Source of the DNA: Erysipelotrichaceae bacterium UBA4808
Lineage (GTDB): Bacteria; Bacillota_I; Bacilli_A; Erysipelotrichales; Erysipelotrichaceae
Direction: 5' to 3'
Length of the DNA stretch: 12,032 nt
Assembly: GCA_002402585.1 (NCBI GenBank)
Contig: DHGC01000051.1
Coordinates: 21,841-33,872, forward strand
The notes beneath the pieces are model-generated. The model had not been told where the DNA came from. It searched no databases and worked only from the letters and a program-made list of their open reading frames with translations. This document shows positions 1 to 6,613 of this stretch, one piece after another (position 1 is the stretch's first letter; each line of letters begins with the position of its first letter). The position numbers and the translations under genes are program-made.

Positions 1-74
1 GCAGGTGTAGTTCAATGGTAGAACGCAACCTTCCCAAGGTTGATACGCGGGTTCGATTCCCGTCACCTGCTCCA
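1..74 (+). tRNA. tRNA-Gly (anticodon CCC)
   Basis: A full cloverleaf can be folded. The acceptor stem GCAGGTG (1-7) pairs with CACCTGC (64-70). The D arm is GTTC/GAAC (10-13 with 21-24). The anticodon stem is CAACC/GGTTG (26-30 with 38-42) around the loop TTCCCAA. The T arm carries TTCGATT. The discriminator base is T and CCA is encoded at 72-74. The anticodon CCC at 33-35 reads glycine codon GGG. The window starts at its first base, so its promoter and any upstream tRNA genes lie outside. No terminator separates it from the gene starting at 95. Confidence 0.96.
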
Positions 75-94
75 TTTTATCTAAGGAGGGCACG

Positions 95-451
95 ATGGAA
101 GAAAACAGCCCTTTGATTGAAGTGATTGAAGAATTGATTCGACGAAGTATTGAAGCTCAAAGGAAATTTTTGCCTGACTCAAATCATCATCGTCTATTAA
201 AGAACCGAATTTATGCGCTGAATATCGCGAAAACCTTGATTCAAAATGAGTCCAGTGAACGACGGCCTCTTTATAAAGAAGAACTTGATCTAGCCAACGA
301 TCCACTTAAATCACTCTTGAGTAAAAGTGAGAAGACCATTCAAAAGTTAAGTGTTGGGACATGGCAACACGGCCTACTTGAAAAGAATATTGAAGCACTC
401 CAGATTGCAGTCTCATTACTTGATCGAGAATTGAATCGATTTAAACATTGA
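95..451 (+). CDS. Small hypothetical protein with two internal repeats
   Basis: This encodes a 118-residue soluble, probably all-helical protein that I do not recognise. The start is fixed by a strong AAGGAGGG (83-90) a few bases before ATG. There is no signal peptide, membrane segment or cysteine. The two halves resemble each other: residues about 5-52 and 69-113 both begin with S/D-P-L and share the pattern LLxxxIxALxIAxxL at residues 34-48 and 94-108, a constant offset of 60. This suggests a duplicated helical hairpin. The gene starts only 20 nt after the tRNA CCA end, too close for a promoter of its own, so it is probably expressed by read-through from the tRNA. It ends at a strong hairpin. 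The function is unknown; the coding call rests on the RBS, clean frame and terminator. Confidence 0.8.
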   Translation: MEENSPLIEVIEELIRRSIEAQRKFLPDSNHHRLLKNRIYALNIAKTLIQNESSERRPLYKEELDLANDPLKSLLSKSEKTIQKLSVGTWQHGLLEKNIEALQIAVSLLDRELNRFKH

Positions 452-457
452 TATAGA

Positions 458-486
458 AAAGGAAGGACACGATGGGTCCTTCCTTT
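458..486. terminator. Bidirectional intrinsic terminator
   Basis: AAAGGAAGGAC (458-468) pairs perfectly over 11 bp with GTCCTTCCTTT (476-486) around a 7-nt loop. It lies between the convergent genes ending at 451 and 525. On the minus strand it is followed by TTTTCTAT; on the plus strand the stem ends in TTT and continues AGTTTGTTTG. It can serve both genes. Confidence 0.85.
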
Positions 487-524
487 AGTTTGTTTGTGCT
501 TTCAGCTAGAAATGTATAAAACGA

Positions 525-1124
525 TTAAACAGCCTGAGTTATCTTTAAATTCTTGAAGTATGCGTCTGTCCCAACTTCGCTCCAAAGAGCAATCCTTCCA
601 GAACATACTTCGTTTTTCAGGTCATTCACAATCAATACAGGATAACTTGAATCATTTAAATACAGCTCAGCTTTGGCTTCGTGGACCACGATCTTTAACT
701 TAATCCATTCTTCTAAACCCATATCCGCATAACTTTCATACTTCTCGGGACTCGTTACACGCAATATGTCGAACTTGTGATTTGGATAGGCATAATACTG
801 CACAGAATGATTGCGTCTCACTTGATCGTCACAGCGACCATTGGTGGGACGGATATAGATGCTTTCATACTGTGTATCGTTTTCGTTGATACGGAAAGCG
901 ACACCGATGAAGCCGCGTGCATAATCCGGCGCATCGGGTAGAAGCTTGCTGAAAACATCGACCTCAATCGTTCCATTCTTGAATTCGACGTCTTTGACCT
1001 TTGCATAGGTCGGTTCATCAACCTCGAGAATCGTCGGATCTTTAATGACGTTTAAGACTTCGATCCCGTCCATTTCAATATTCTTGATGTGAGCTTGATG
1101 TGCGATAAATCTAGATATGTTCAT
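525..1124 (-). CDS. Cytoplasmic concanavalin A-like (DUF1080/LamG-type) protein
   Basis: This encodes a 199-residue protein with a beta-sandwich pattern like the DUF1080 / LamG / laminarinase-fold superfamily. The visible hallmarks are a strand-rich core at residues 50-80 (GTIEVDV, then ARGFIGVAFRI), the block YESIYIRPTNGR at 86-97 followed by RRNHSVQYYAYP, and the C-terminal GRIALWSEVGTDAYF at 176-190 with NLKI at the end. The last block is typical of these domains. There is no signal peptide or anchor, so it should be cytoplasmic, which is unusual for a glycan-binding fold. Relatives are annotated as sugar-binding or keto-disaccharide hydrolase-like, and I cannot assign a substrate. The start ATG follows GAGAGG. 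It lies 79 nt downstream of the phosphatase-family gene on the same strand, and no clear terminator separates them. A 7-1-7 palindrome sits just upstream. Confidence 0.85.
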   Translation of the reverse strand: MNISRFIAHQAHIKNIEMDGIEVLNVIKDPTILEVDEPTYAKVKDVEFKNGTIEVDVFSKLLPDAPDYARGFIGVAFRINENDTQYESIYIRPTNGRCDDQVRRNHSVQYYAYPNHKFDILRVTSPEKYESYADMGLEEWIKLKIVVHEAKAELYLNDSSYPVLIVNDLKNEVCSGRIALWSEVGTDAYFKNLKITQAV

Positions 1125-1140
1125 TATAATGTCCTCTCTG

Positions 1141-1155
1141 ATAGAATTATTCTAA
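1141..1155 (-). promoter_or_regulatory. 7-1-7 palindrome and -10-like box upstream of the 525-1124 gene
   Basis: On the minus strand the sequence reads TTAGAATAATTCTAT, with TAGAAT-A-ATTCTA (1142-1154) a perfect inverted repeat about 17 nt before the start codon. The left half, TAGAAT, also resembles a -10 hexamer. The 7-1-7 layout is like PerR/Fur boxes (PerR consensus TTATAATNATTATAA, three mismatches). It could equally be a chance AT-rich palindrome. Confidence 0.35.
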
Positions 1156-1203
1156 CACAAAGAAATTTAATATAAAGTAGGCACTTTTAGGTTACTTTCA
1201 ATA

Positions 1204-1809
1204 TTAATTGACCAGTTGATAATCGAAGCTATCATTTTCCATATTAGGGTAAATGACTTCAACCAAGCGAAAGACACTGGTTTCATACTCATATTTAAAG
1301 ACAGTACAATTTGGGAAGCGTCCCTTTAAGACAGTCCAAGGATCTAACCAATGGGACATAAACTGAACGCTGGCACCAGCGTGCGATACAGCCAAGACAT
1401 GGTCATGATTTTCTTTTTCCATGGTCTCACATAAAAACTTGACCATACGTGCTTCTGTTTCAGAGGCGTGTTCACCACCATAGGGTACGAAGAAGGATTT
1501 GTGCACTTCACGGTTGGTGGGGTTGAGATCTTCGCTTTCACCTTCAAAGGTCCCGAAATTACGTTCTTTAAGCATTTTGGATCGTTGATAGGACAAACGG
1601 TCTTCTAATACGATTTCCGCAGTGTCGCAGCTTCTTTCAGAAGTAGAACTATAAGCTGCACTAAGTGGGATATCTTTAAAATACTTGCGCATGTGTTCTG
1701 CTTGTTGGATGCCCAGTTCTGTAAGGGGAGAGTCACAGGCACCTTGGATTTTGCGTCGAACATTGAATAGAGTTTGGCCATGACGCATGAGATAGAGTGT
1801 TTTTTTCAT
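1204..1809 (-). CDS. Histidine phosphatase superfamily protein (phosphoglycerate mutase-like)
   Basis: This encodes a 201-residue enzyme of the histidine phosphatase branch 1 (PhoE/GpmB/CobC-like), probably a soluble phosphatase rather than a glycolytic mutase. The N-terminal LMRHGQT carries the phospho-accepting H10 with R9 and G11. NVRRKIQG and SPLTELGIQQA follow at residues 16-37. R59 lies in SSTSERSCDTAE. The acid/base glutamate is expected in KERNFGTFEG (E82). The second catalytic histidine is H143 in AVSHAGASVQF. The length is normal for the family. An AAAGGAA ribosome site precedes the ATG. The substrate cannot be told from sequence. It may be co-transcribed with the downstream minus-strand gene at 525-1124. 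Confidence 0.92.
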   Translation of the reverse strand: MKKTLYLMRHGQTLFNVRRKIQGACDSPLTELGIQQAEHMRKYFKDIPLSAAYSSTSERSCDTAEIVLEDRLSYQRSKMLKERNFGTFEGESEDLNPTNREVHKSFFVPYGGEHASETEARMVKFLCETMEKENHDHVLAVSHAGASVQFMSHWLDPWTVLKGRFPNCTVFKYEYETSVFRLVEVIYPNMENDSFDYQLVN

Positions 1810-1883
1810 GATATTCCTTTTATCTTTCTGCTCTATGGTAACGTGTTATAAAAGAGAAATCCAGTCAGTGATGTGGATTCAAT

Positions 1884-1909
1884 AAAAAATCGACCTAAGC
1901 GATCGATTT
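1884..1909 (-). terminator. Intrinsic terminator of the decayed sensor gene
   Basis: Read on the minus strand, AAATCGA (1909-1903) pairs with TCGATTT (1893-1887) around a 9-nt loop and runs into TTTTTT. It contains the stop codon of the pseudogene fragment (1895-1897), which supports that fragment as the true 3' end of a gene. Confidence 0.7.
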
Positions 1910-2809
1910 GAAGTAGATGGTTAAGATTTCTTCACGACTATCTAGAAAGATGTCCACCAAGCTGGGGTCCAACTCTTTGCCTTTCATGGATTCCAATAAG
2001 GCAAAGGATGCATCCAAATCAAAAGCGTCTTTATAGACACGTTTGCTTGTGATCGCATCAAGACATCACGAACATCTTCAATAAAACGATTCTCTTCAAA
2101 GAGATTGTTTACCCATGGATGTTCTTTTCGATAAAGAAGGGTTTTTGCTTCTTCTGAGATTGATGATAATGCTTATCGGCAAGATCGGTTAAACTATTAA
2201 CTATGTAAGGGATTTGAAAGTAGACAAAACGAATCATTCCGAACACGAGAACCGCAAGAACGAAAAGAATCAACGCAAAGGCGAAATTGATCAATAAACT
2301 TAAGTCTCTGATGACTACTTTATTCATCATGTCATAACGTATTCTTACGGCATCAACTTGATTCGTGATATTGGTATAAACAAGATTTGCTTGAAGCACA
2401 TCTTCATCGGATATGAATACACTAAGCTCATCAAGTTTGGTTCTTAATTCATTAAGCATGGATTGAAGTTCATCTATTGCTTTTTGATGACGATTCAAGC
2501 TGATGCGATTCATATCCTTTAAACTAAATTCAAATAAATGAATATGTCGCTCCATCGCTTGAATAAGTTTGGTGGCTTGGGTTTGGATAGGTTCGATGGG
2601 TCGTGTGGAGAGCCTATTTTTAACATCAAACCATTGGCTCAAAGAAACATCCAAACGGAGTTGATTCTCTTTCATTTCTTCAACGTGATTTAGGTTTTGA
2701 TCGGTATAGTTACGGACATTTACAACCAAATCAAGATTGATGTAAATCGATACAATAAAAACAAAGATTGAGATAATGAAGCCAATAATGGTAAGTGTTT
2801 TATTTTCAT
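1895..2809 (-). pseudogene. Decayed membrane sensor with truncated HD-GYP-type domain
   Basis: Three adjoining reading frames together spell one former protein. From ATG at 2809, a missing A shortly after the start (2801-2806) puts the rest in the frame that reads a first TM helix, TIIGFIISIFVFIVSIYI, with in-frame codons to 2729. An extracytoplasmic helical region of about 140 residues and a second TM helix, INFAFALILFVLAVLVFGMI, follow. This frame stops at 2109-2111. Switching frame near 2145-2160 gives EEAKTLLYRKEHPWVNNLF and then DVRDV. Restoring one T at 2060-2062 gives DVFDAITSKRVYKDAF, continuing to a stop at 1895-1897. That last stretch matches the C-terminal part of HD-GYP domains (DVFDALTSxRxYK). 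The HD, HDxGK and GYP motifs are absent, so an internal deletion accompanies the frameshifts. It was probably a c-di-GMP phosphodiesterase-type sensor and is now non-functional. Confidence 0.75.
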
Positions 2810-2850
2810 AAGTTTCTTAAATTTAGCATAGCATACATAAAAAAGGATTT

Positions 2851-2865
2851 TGATAATTTTTATCA
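2851..2865 (+). promoter_or_regulatory. Fur-box-like 7-1-7 palindrome upstream of the flavoprotein operon
   Basis: TGATAATTTTTATCA matches 14 of 15 positions of the classical Firmicutes Fur box TGATAATNATTATCA and is 56 nt before the start codon at 2922. It fits iron- or peroxide-dependent control of an operon whose products would carry FAD and Fe-S. The nearby promoter is not clear: TTGGCT at 2874-2879 and TAAAAT at 2907-2912 are the best hexamers but are poorly matched to each other. Confidence 0.45.
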
Positions 2866-2921
2866 TTTATTCTTTGGCTGAGGATGAAAAGTAAGCTTAG
2901 ATGGAGTAAAATAGACGTAAC

Positions 2922-4340
2922 ATGATTGATCTCTTAATCATTGGAGCGGGAATCGTTGGATGTCAATTGGCTTATGATCTAAGCCATTTTAAGTTGTCTG
3001 TTTGTGTGCTTGAAAAGAATGTGGAAATCATGAATGAGACCAGCAGTGCCAACAGTGCTTTGATTCATGCGGGGTATGATCCTGAAGAAAATACATTGAA
3101 AGCTAAACTGAATCTCATTGGTGCTAAACGCTATCCAGACTTGTGCAAAGCACTCAATACGGATTATCAAGCTGTAGGCAGCTTGTTGGTGGCCATGCAT
3201 GAAGATGAGTTATCCAGCTTGAATGAACTCTATGAAAGAGCGATTCGTCGTGATGTGCAGGTTGAACGCTTGCATCGTGATGAAGTGATCAAACGAGAAC
3301 CCAATATCAATCCCAATGTGATTGAAGCATTATTTTTCCCAACGACTGCAATCATCACGCCATGGCAAATGGGCTATGCTTTGATGAATCATGCGGTATT
3401 GAATGGAGTAGAATTGAGAAGAAATGAAGCCTTTGTGTCGGTTGTTCGAGTCGATGATCATTATTGTGTGACGACAAGCAAAGGGACGATTCAAGCGCGC
3501 TATGTGATCAATGCGGCTGGCCTACAAGCACAAAGTGTAGCGAAAATACAGAACCCACTCAATGATTACCCAATACAATTTCGTAAAGGGGAATATCAGG
3601 TCAGTGATTTAGAAGATGAAAACTATTTAAACCATGTCATTTATCCTTGCCCGAGTAATAAAGGGAAGGGTGTTCTAGCGGTAAAGACGGTTGAAGGGAA
3701 TCTGATGTTTGGACCGACAAGTACCGTAATTGAAGATCCTTATAATCATGGAACCACAAAAGATGGTTTGGATGAGATTGATATCAAGATTGTACAAATT
3801 ATTAAACCACTTCCTAAATCGCATCTGATTCGTCAGTTTGCGGGGGTACGTCCAAGTCCAGTTTCAAAGGATTTCATCCTTAAGGAAGATAAGGGTTGGT
3901 TTGATTGTGTGGGGATTGATTCACCGGGTTTAGCCAGTGCGCCGGGGATATCCGAATATGTCATCGAGAACTTTGTTCAGAAATATTTTATTTTAAAGCG
4001 TAAAGCAATGGTTGAATTCATATGGCCGCATCGCATTCATCCCCAGGATGAAGCGAAAAGAGCAGCGATGATTGAAATGAATCCACGCATGGGCAAGATC
4101 ATCTGTGTGTGTGAAACCGTAAGTGAACAAGAAATCATTGATGCCATTCACTTACCTGTTGGAGCACGCAGTGTCAAAGGGGTAAAACGTTTGACACGTC
4201 CAGGTTCAGGACGATGCCAAGGTGGCTTCTGTGAAACCGCGGTTGTGAAGATTTTGGCGCGTGAGTTGAAGATGCTTCCAAGTGAAGTGCCTTACGATAA
4301 TGAAGCATTCTTATTGCCCTATGGAGTTGAGCATGAATAA
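2922..4340 (+). CDS. GlpA-like FAD oxidoreductase with C-terminal BFD [2Fe-2S] domain
   Basis: This encodes a 472-residue cytoplasmic flavoenzyme of the DAO / glycerol-3-phosphate dehydrogenase / L-2-hydroxyglutarate oxidase group. The dinucleotide-binding GAGIVG is at residues 8-13, followed by the acidic end of the second strand (E31). SSANSALIHAGYDP (41-54) and FAGVRPSP (306-313) are typical of the group, and GIDSPGLASAPGI (331-343) is the FAD-binding C-terminal element. Residues about 392-455 form a BFD-like domain with C395-x-C397 and C432-x4-C437, the expected [2Fe-2S] ligands. It probably oxidises glycerol 3-phosphate or a related 2-hydroxy acid and passes electrons to the next two gene products. 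The RBS is weak: GGAG lies about 15 nt before the ATG. The 3' end overlaps the next gene by 8 nt. The exact substrate is not determinable. Confidence 0.92.
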   Translation: MIDLLIIGAGIVGCQLAYDLSHFKLSVCVLEKNVEIMNETSSANSALIHAGYDPEENTLKAKLNLIGAKRYPDLCKALNTDYQAVGSLLVAMHEDELSSLNELYERAIRRDVQVERLHRDEVIKREPNINPNVIEALFFPTTAIITPWQMGYALMNHAVLNGVELRRNEAFVSVVRVDDHYCVTTSKGTIQARYVINAAGLQAQSVAKIQNPLNDYPIQFRKGEYQVSDLEDENYLNHVIYPCPSNKGKGVLAVKTVEGNLMFGPTSTVIEDPYNHGTTKDGLDEIDIKIVQIIKPLPKSHLIRQFAGVRPSPVSKDFILKEDKGWFDCVGIDSPGLASAPGISEYVIENFVQKYFILKRKAMVEFIWPHRIHPQDEAKRAAMIEMNPRMGKIICVCETVSEQEIIDAIHLPVGARSVKGVKRLTRPGSGRCQGGFCETAVVKILARELKMLPSEVPYDNEAFLLPYGVEHE

Positions 4341-5574
4341 GCGGGACTGTGTCATCATTGGTGGTGGTAGTGCAGGTTTAGCTGCCGCAATCGCATTGAA
4401 AAAGCAAGGCATCGATGTCTTGCTTATTGAACGTGAAGATGAGCTGGGTGGTATTTTGAATCAATGTATCCACAATGGGTTCGGGTTGACACGCTTCAAG
4501 GAAGAATTGACCGGTCCTTCGTATGCAGAACGCATGGTTAAAGCATTTCATGAACTTAAAGTGGAGTATCGGATCAATGCAACGATAACACACATCAAAC
4601 CCGATAAAACGATTCATTATATCGATGAAGAAGGTGTACATGTCGTACAAGCTAAAACCGTTTTGTTGGCAATGGGTGCACGTGAGCGTACACGTGGTAA
4701 TATTCAGATTCCAGGCGATCGGCCTGCGGGAGTTTTCACAGCAGGTGTTGCCCAACGTTATTTGAACAAAGATGGCTTATTGGTTGGTAAGAAAGTATTT
4801 ATCTTAGGCAGTGGGGATATCGGCTTGATTATGGCGAGACGATTGACTTTAGTGAAAGCTGAGGTTGTAGGTGTTGCGGAAATCATGCCCTATTCGAATG
4901 GCTTGACGCGTAATTTGATTCAGTGTCTTGAGGATTATTCGATACCACTTTACTTAAGCACCACGATCACACAAATCAAGGGACGTCAAAGGGTTGAAGC
5001 GATTGAATTGTCGCGTGTGGACGAAAATTTGAAACCAATCCCTGAGACAGCATTCTGGCTTGATGTGGATGCGGTTCTCTTGTCCGTGGGCTTGATTCCA
5101 GACAATCAATTAAGCATGATGGCAGGCATTGAAATCGACCCAAGGAGCAAGGGACCAAAGATTGGTGCGAACTATGAAACTTCAATTCCGGGCATCTTTG
5201 CGAGTGGCAATGTCCTACATATTCATGATGTGGTGGATTTTGTCAGTGAAGAAGGAGATCAAGCTGCGACAGCGATTCTAAATTATCTCAATAAGCGGGA
5301 AGAAACAGCTGAAACCTTAATGTTAAGTACAGACCAAAACTTTATCTATGCGCTACCGCATACTTTGAATCCAAACATGCATAATAAACTCAAGTATCGG
5401 GTTCGTAGACCGATGCACGATGTGCGTGTATGTTTGGTATCGAAGGGAATGGTCGTTCATTCGGTTAAGAAAGAACATTTACTTCCGGCTGAACTAGAAA
5501 TGATGATCATTCCACAAAAGGTTTTAGCCCAGTGCGAAAACGAATGTCGCTTGGAGATACACGATGAAACATGA
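4333..5574 (+). CDS. FAD/NAD(P)-dependent oxidoreductase, GlpB-like partner
   Basis: This encodes a 413-residue pyridine nucleotide-disulfide-reductase-fold protein. I chose ATG 4333, overlapping the previous stop, because it has GGAG at 4323-4326 and puts the FAD motif at the N-terminus. An ATG in the same frame at 4282 would add 17 residues lying over the upstream gene. GGGSAG (10-15) binds FAD, GSGDIG (159-164) binds NAD(P), and PGIFASGNVLHIHDVVDFV (286-304) is the C-terminal FAD motif. LNQCIHNGFGL (42-52) with ELTGPSYA is characteristic of the family found next to GlpA-like and DUF1667 proteins. It has no redox-active CxxC of thioredoxin-reductase type. It likely links the flavin/[2Fe-2S] subunit encoded upstream to NAD(P)H or another carrier. 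It overlaps the next gene by 11 nt. Confidence 0.92.
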   Translation: MNKRDCVIIGGGSAGLAAAIALKKQGIDVLLIEREDELGGILNQCIHNGFGLTRFKEELTGPSYAERMVKAFHELKVEYRINATITHIKPDKTIHYIDEEGVHVVQAKTVLLAMGARERTRGNIQIPGDRPAGVFTAGVAQRYLNKDGLLVGKKVFILGSGDIGLIMARRLTLVKAEVVGVAEIMPYSNGLTRNLIQCLEDYSIPLYLSTTITQIKGRQRVEAIELSRVDENLKPIPETAFWLDVDAVLLSVGLIPDNQLSMMAGIEIDPRSKGPKIGANYETSIPGIFASGNVLHIHDVVDFVSEEGDQAATAILNYLNKREETAETLMLSTDQNFIYALPHTLNPNMHNKLKYRVRRPMHDVRVCLVSKGMVVHSVKKEHLLPAELEMMIIPQKVLAQCENECRLEIHDET

Positions 5575-5938
5575 ATTGACCTGTATCGTTTGTCCACGAG
5601 GATGTCGAATTCAAGTATGGGAAGAAGAAGGCGTCCATCGTTGTGAAGGCAATCAGTGTATTCGTGGGGAAGTGTATGCGATTCAAGAGGTTACAGAGCC
5701 ACGACGTATGTTTACGTCTACTGTTCAACTGAATGGATCACAATTGAAGCGTTGTCCAGTTGTGAGTAGCTCAGCCATTAAGAAAACGGATGTCTTTAAA
5801 GTTGTGGATATATTGGAGAATGTGGTTCTAGAAGCACCTGTTTTCTTGAATCAAGTCGTCATCAAGAATATATTGGAGAGTGGCATCGATATCATTGCGT
5901 CCAGAAGCATTAAAAAAGATGCCGAAGCATCTGATTGA
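5564..5938 (+). CDS. DUF1667 family cysteine-rich protein
   Basis: This encodes a 124-residue small protein with a metal- or Fe-S-binding N-terminus: C7-x2-C10-x3-C14 (CIVCPRGC) followed by C27 and C32 (RCEGNQCIRG). This matches the DUF1667 family, which is regularly the third gene after the two flavoproteins upstream. GGAG at 5553-5556 precedes the ATG, and the 11-nt overlap implies translational coupling. The C-terminal half is strand- and helix-rich, with EPRRMFTSTV and RCPVVSSS typical of the family. It is probably an electron-transfer or assembly subunit of the complex; direct biochemical knowledge is scarce. Its last codons lie over the terminator of the convergent minus-strand gene. 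I see no U-tract terminator for its own strand. Confidence 0.9.
   Translation: MKHELTCIVCPRGCRIQVWEEEGVHRCEGNQCIRGEVYAIQEVTEPRRMFTSTVQLNGSQLKRCPVVSSSAIKKTDVFKVVDILENVVLEAPVFLNQVVIKNILESGIDIIASRSIKKDAEASD
5911..5932 (-). terminator. Intrinsic terminator of the HD gene, inside the DUF1667 coding sequence
   Basis: On the minus strand AGATGC-TTCG-GCATCT is a 6-bp stem with the very stable UUCG tetraloop, followed directly by TTTTTTA. It starts about 10 nt past the stop of the minus-strand gene at 5942 and lies over the last codons of the convergent gene. On the plus strand there is no U-tract, so it works in one direction. Confidence 0.85.
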
Positions 5939-5941
5939 ATA

Positions 5942-6475
5942 TTATCGAAGCACGAAGAGTAGACTTAACATCATGCCTGTAAGTTGAGGATGTCTAAAAG
6001 CTTGGACGCTTTGATAAGAGATTTCAAATAGCGTACATAATTTATCGGAAGCTTGGACGATCCAGGCTTCTTTTGTTTTAGGTTTAGCTTTTCCTAAAGG
6101 CCACATGTGATTCACAATCACATCTTCCATGACATCAGAAACATCGGTAATCTTTCTTGCGGTCTCAAGTGCGACACGGGGATGCATGTATAAATGTTCC
6201 TGTGCGGATTCATTGACTTCACGCCAATCGTATAAGAAGAGATCGTGGAGAAGTGCACCACGGACCAAGTCCTTGTGATTTACATCCATGTTCTTAGAAA
6301 TCAAATAGGCATAATATGCGACATTCAACGAATGTTGAAGGCGACTGGTATTTAGATGTTGATCATAATTATCTAAACCCAAAAACTCTGGTGTATGTAG
6401 AAGGTCTTGAATCAGTTCTCTGAAGGGTGCAGCTTTTGCGTGATGGAGGGACAAACCAGAATAGACAGCTTTCAT
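5942..6475 (-). CDS. HD-domain phosphohydrolase-like protein
   Basis: This encodes a 177-residue soluble protein of the HD superfamily of metal-dependent phosphohydrolases. The metal-binding pattern is visible: H48 (RLQHSLNVAYYA), the H77-D78 pair (GALLHDLFLYDW), H98 (MHPRVALETA), H123 (VNHMWPL) and D144 (ASDKLCTL). The start is well supported by AAGGAG four bases before the ATG. The C-terminus ends in a short hydrophobic tail, MMLSLLFVLR. It is a single-gene unit with its own promoter and terminator. The substrate is unknown; such proteins hydrolyse nucleotides or other phosphoesters. It is unrelated in architecture to the HD-GYP remnant at 1895-2809. Confidence 0.88.
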   Translation of the reverse strand: MKAVYSGLSLHHAKAAPFRELIQDLLHTPEFLGLDNYDQHLNTSRLQHSLNVAYYAYLISKNMDVNHKDLVRGALLHDLFLYDWREVNESAQEHLYMHPRVALETARKITDVSDVMEDVIVNHMWPLGKAKPKTKEAWIVQASDKLCTLFEISYQSVQAFRHPQLTGMMLSLLFVLR

Positions 6476-6513
6476 GAAACTCCTTGGTCATCTTTGCGAC
6501 ATAAAACGAATGG

Positions 6514-6542
6514 ATAATAACACGAAAAATGATTTGATGCAA
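6514..6542 (-). promoter_or_regulatory. Promoter of the HD-domain gene
   Basis: On the minus strand TTGCAT (6542-6537) is separated by 17 nt from TATTAT (6519-6514), and the -10 is preceded by TG-T, making an extended -10. The start codon lies about 40 nt downstream. Confidence 0.6.
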
Positions 6543-6561
6543 GAAAAAATAAGAAAAAATA

Positions 6562-6588
6562 TTAGCACTCAGGTGTTGACAGTGCTAA
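6562..6588 (+). promoter_or_regulatory. CIRCE operator 1 (HrcA site)
   Basis: TTAGCACTC-N9-CAGTGCTAA matches the CIRCE consensus TTAGCACTC-N9-GAGTGCTAA with one mismatch. It overlaps the -35 hexamer of the hsp20 promoter, so HrcA binding should block RNA polymerase. Confidence 0.95.
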
Positions 6589-6603
6589 AAAATATGCTAT
6601 ACT
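6576..6603 (+). promoter_or_regulatory. SigA-type promoter of hsp20
   Basis: A consensus -35 TTGACA (6576-6581), a 16-nt spacer and -10 TATACT (6598-6603) predict a start near 6610, between the two CIRCE elements. Confidence 0.9.
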
Positions 6604-6613
6604 GATAATGTAA

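Noticed and set aside
2109..2729. Treating this 206-codon frame as an intact membrane protein.
   Set aside because: Its first codon is a TTG in the middle of a continuing frame, a TM helix is encoded upstream in the same frame, and coding sequence resumes beyond its stop in other frames, so it is a pseudogene fragment.
4282..4332. An upstream ATG that would extend the second flavoprotein by 17 residues.
   Set aside because: The added residues lie over the preceding gene, do not belong to the FAD fold, and ATG 4333 has its own GGAG and gives the family's usual N-terminus.
4378..4755. A 125-codon minus-strand frame rich in cysteine and histidine.
   Set aside because: It is antisense to the FAD-binding region of the oxidoreductase and its composition reflects that codon pattern.
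6104..6123. A TGTGATTCACAATCACA stretch resembling a Crp/Fnr-type operator.
   Set aside because: It lies inside the HD-domain coding sequence and its half-sites are spaced by 7, not 6, so it is probably chance.
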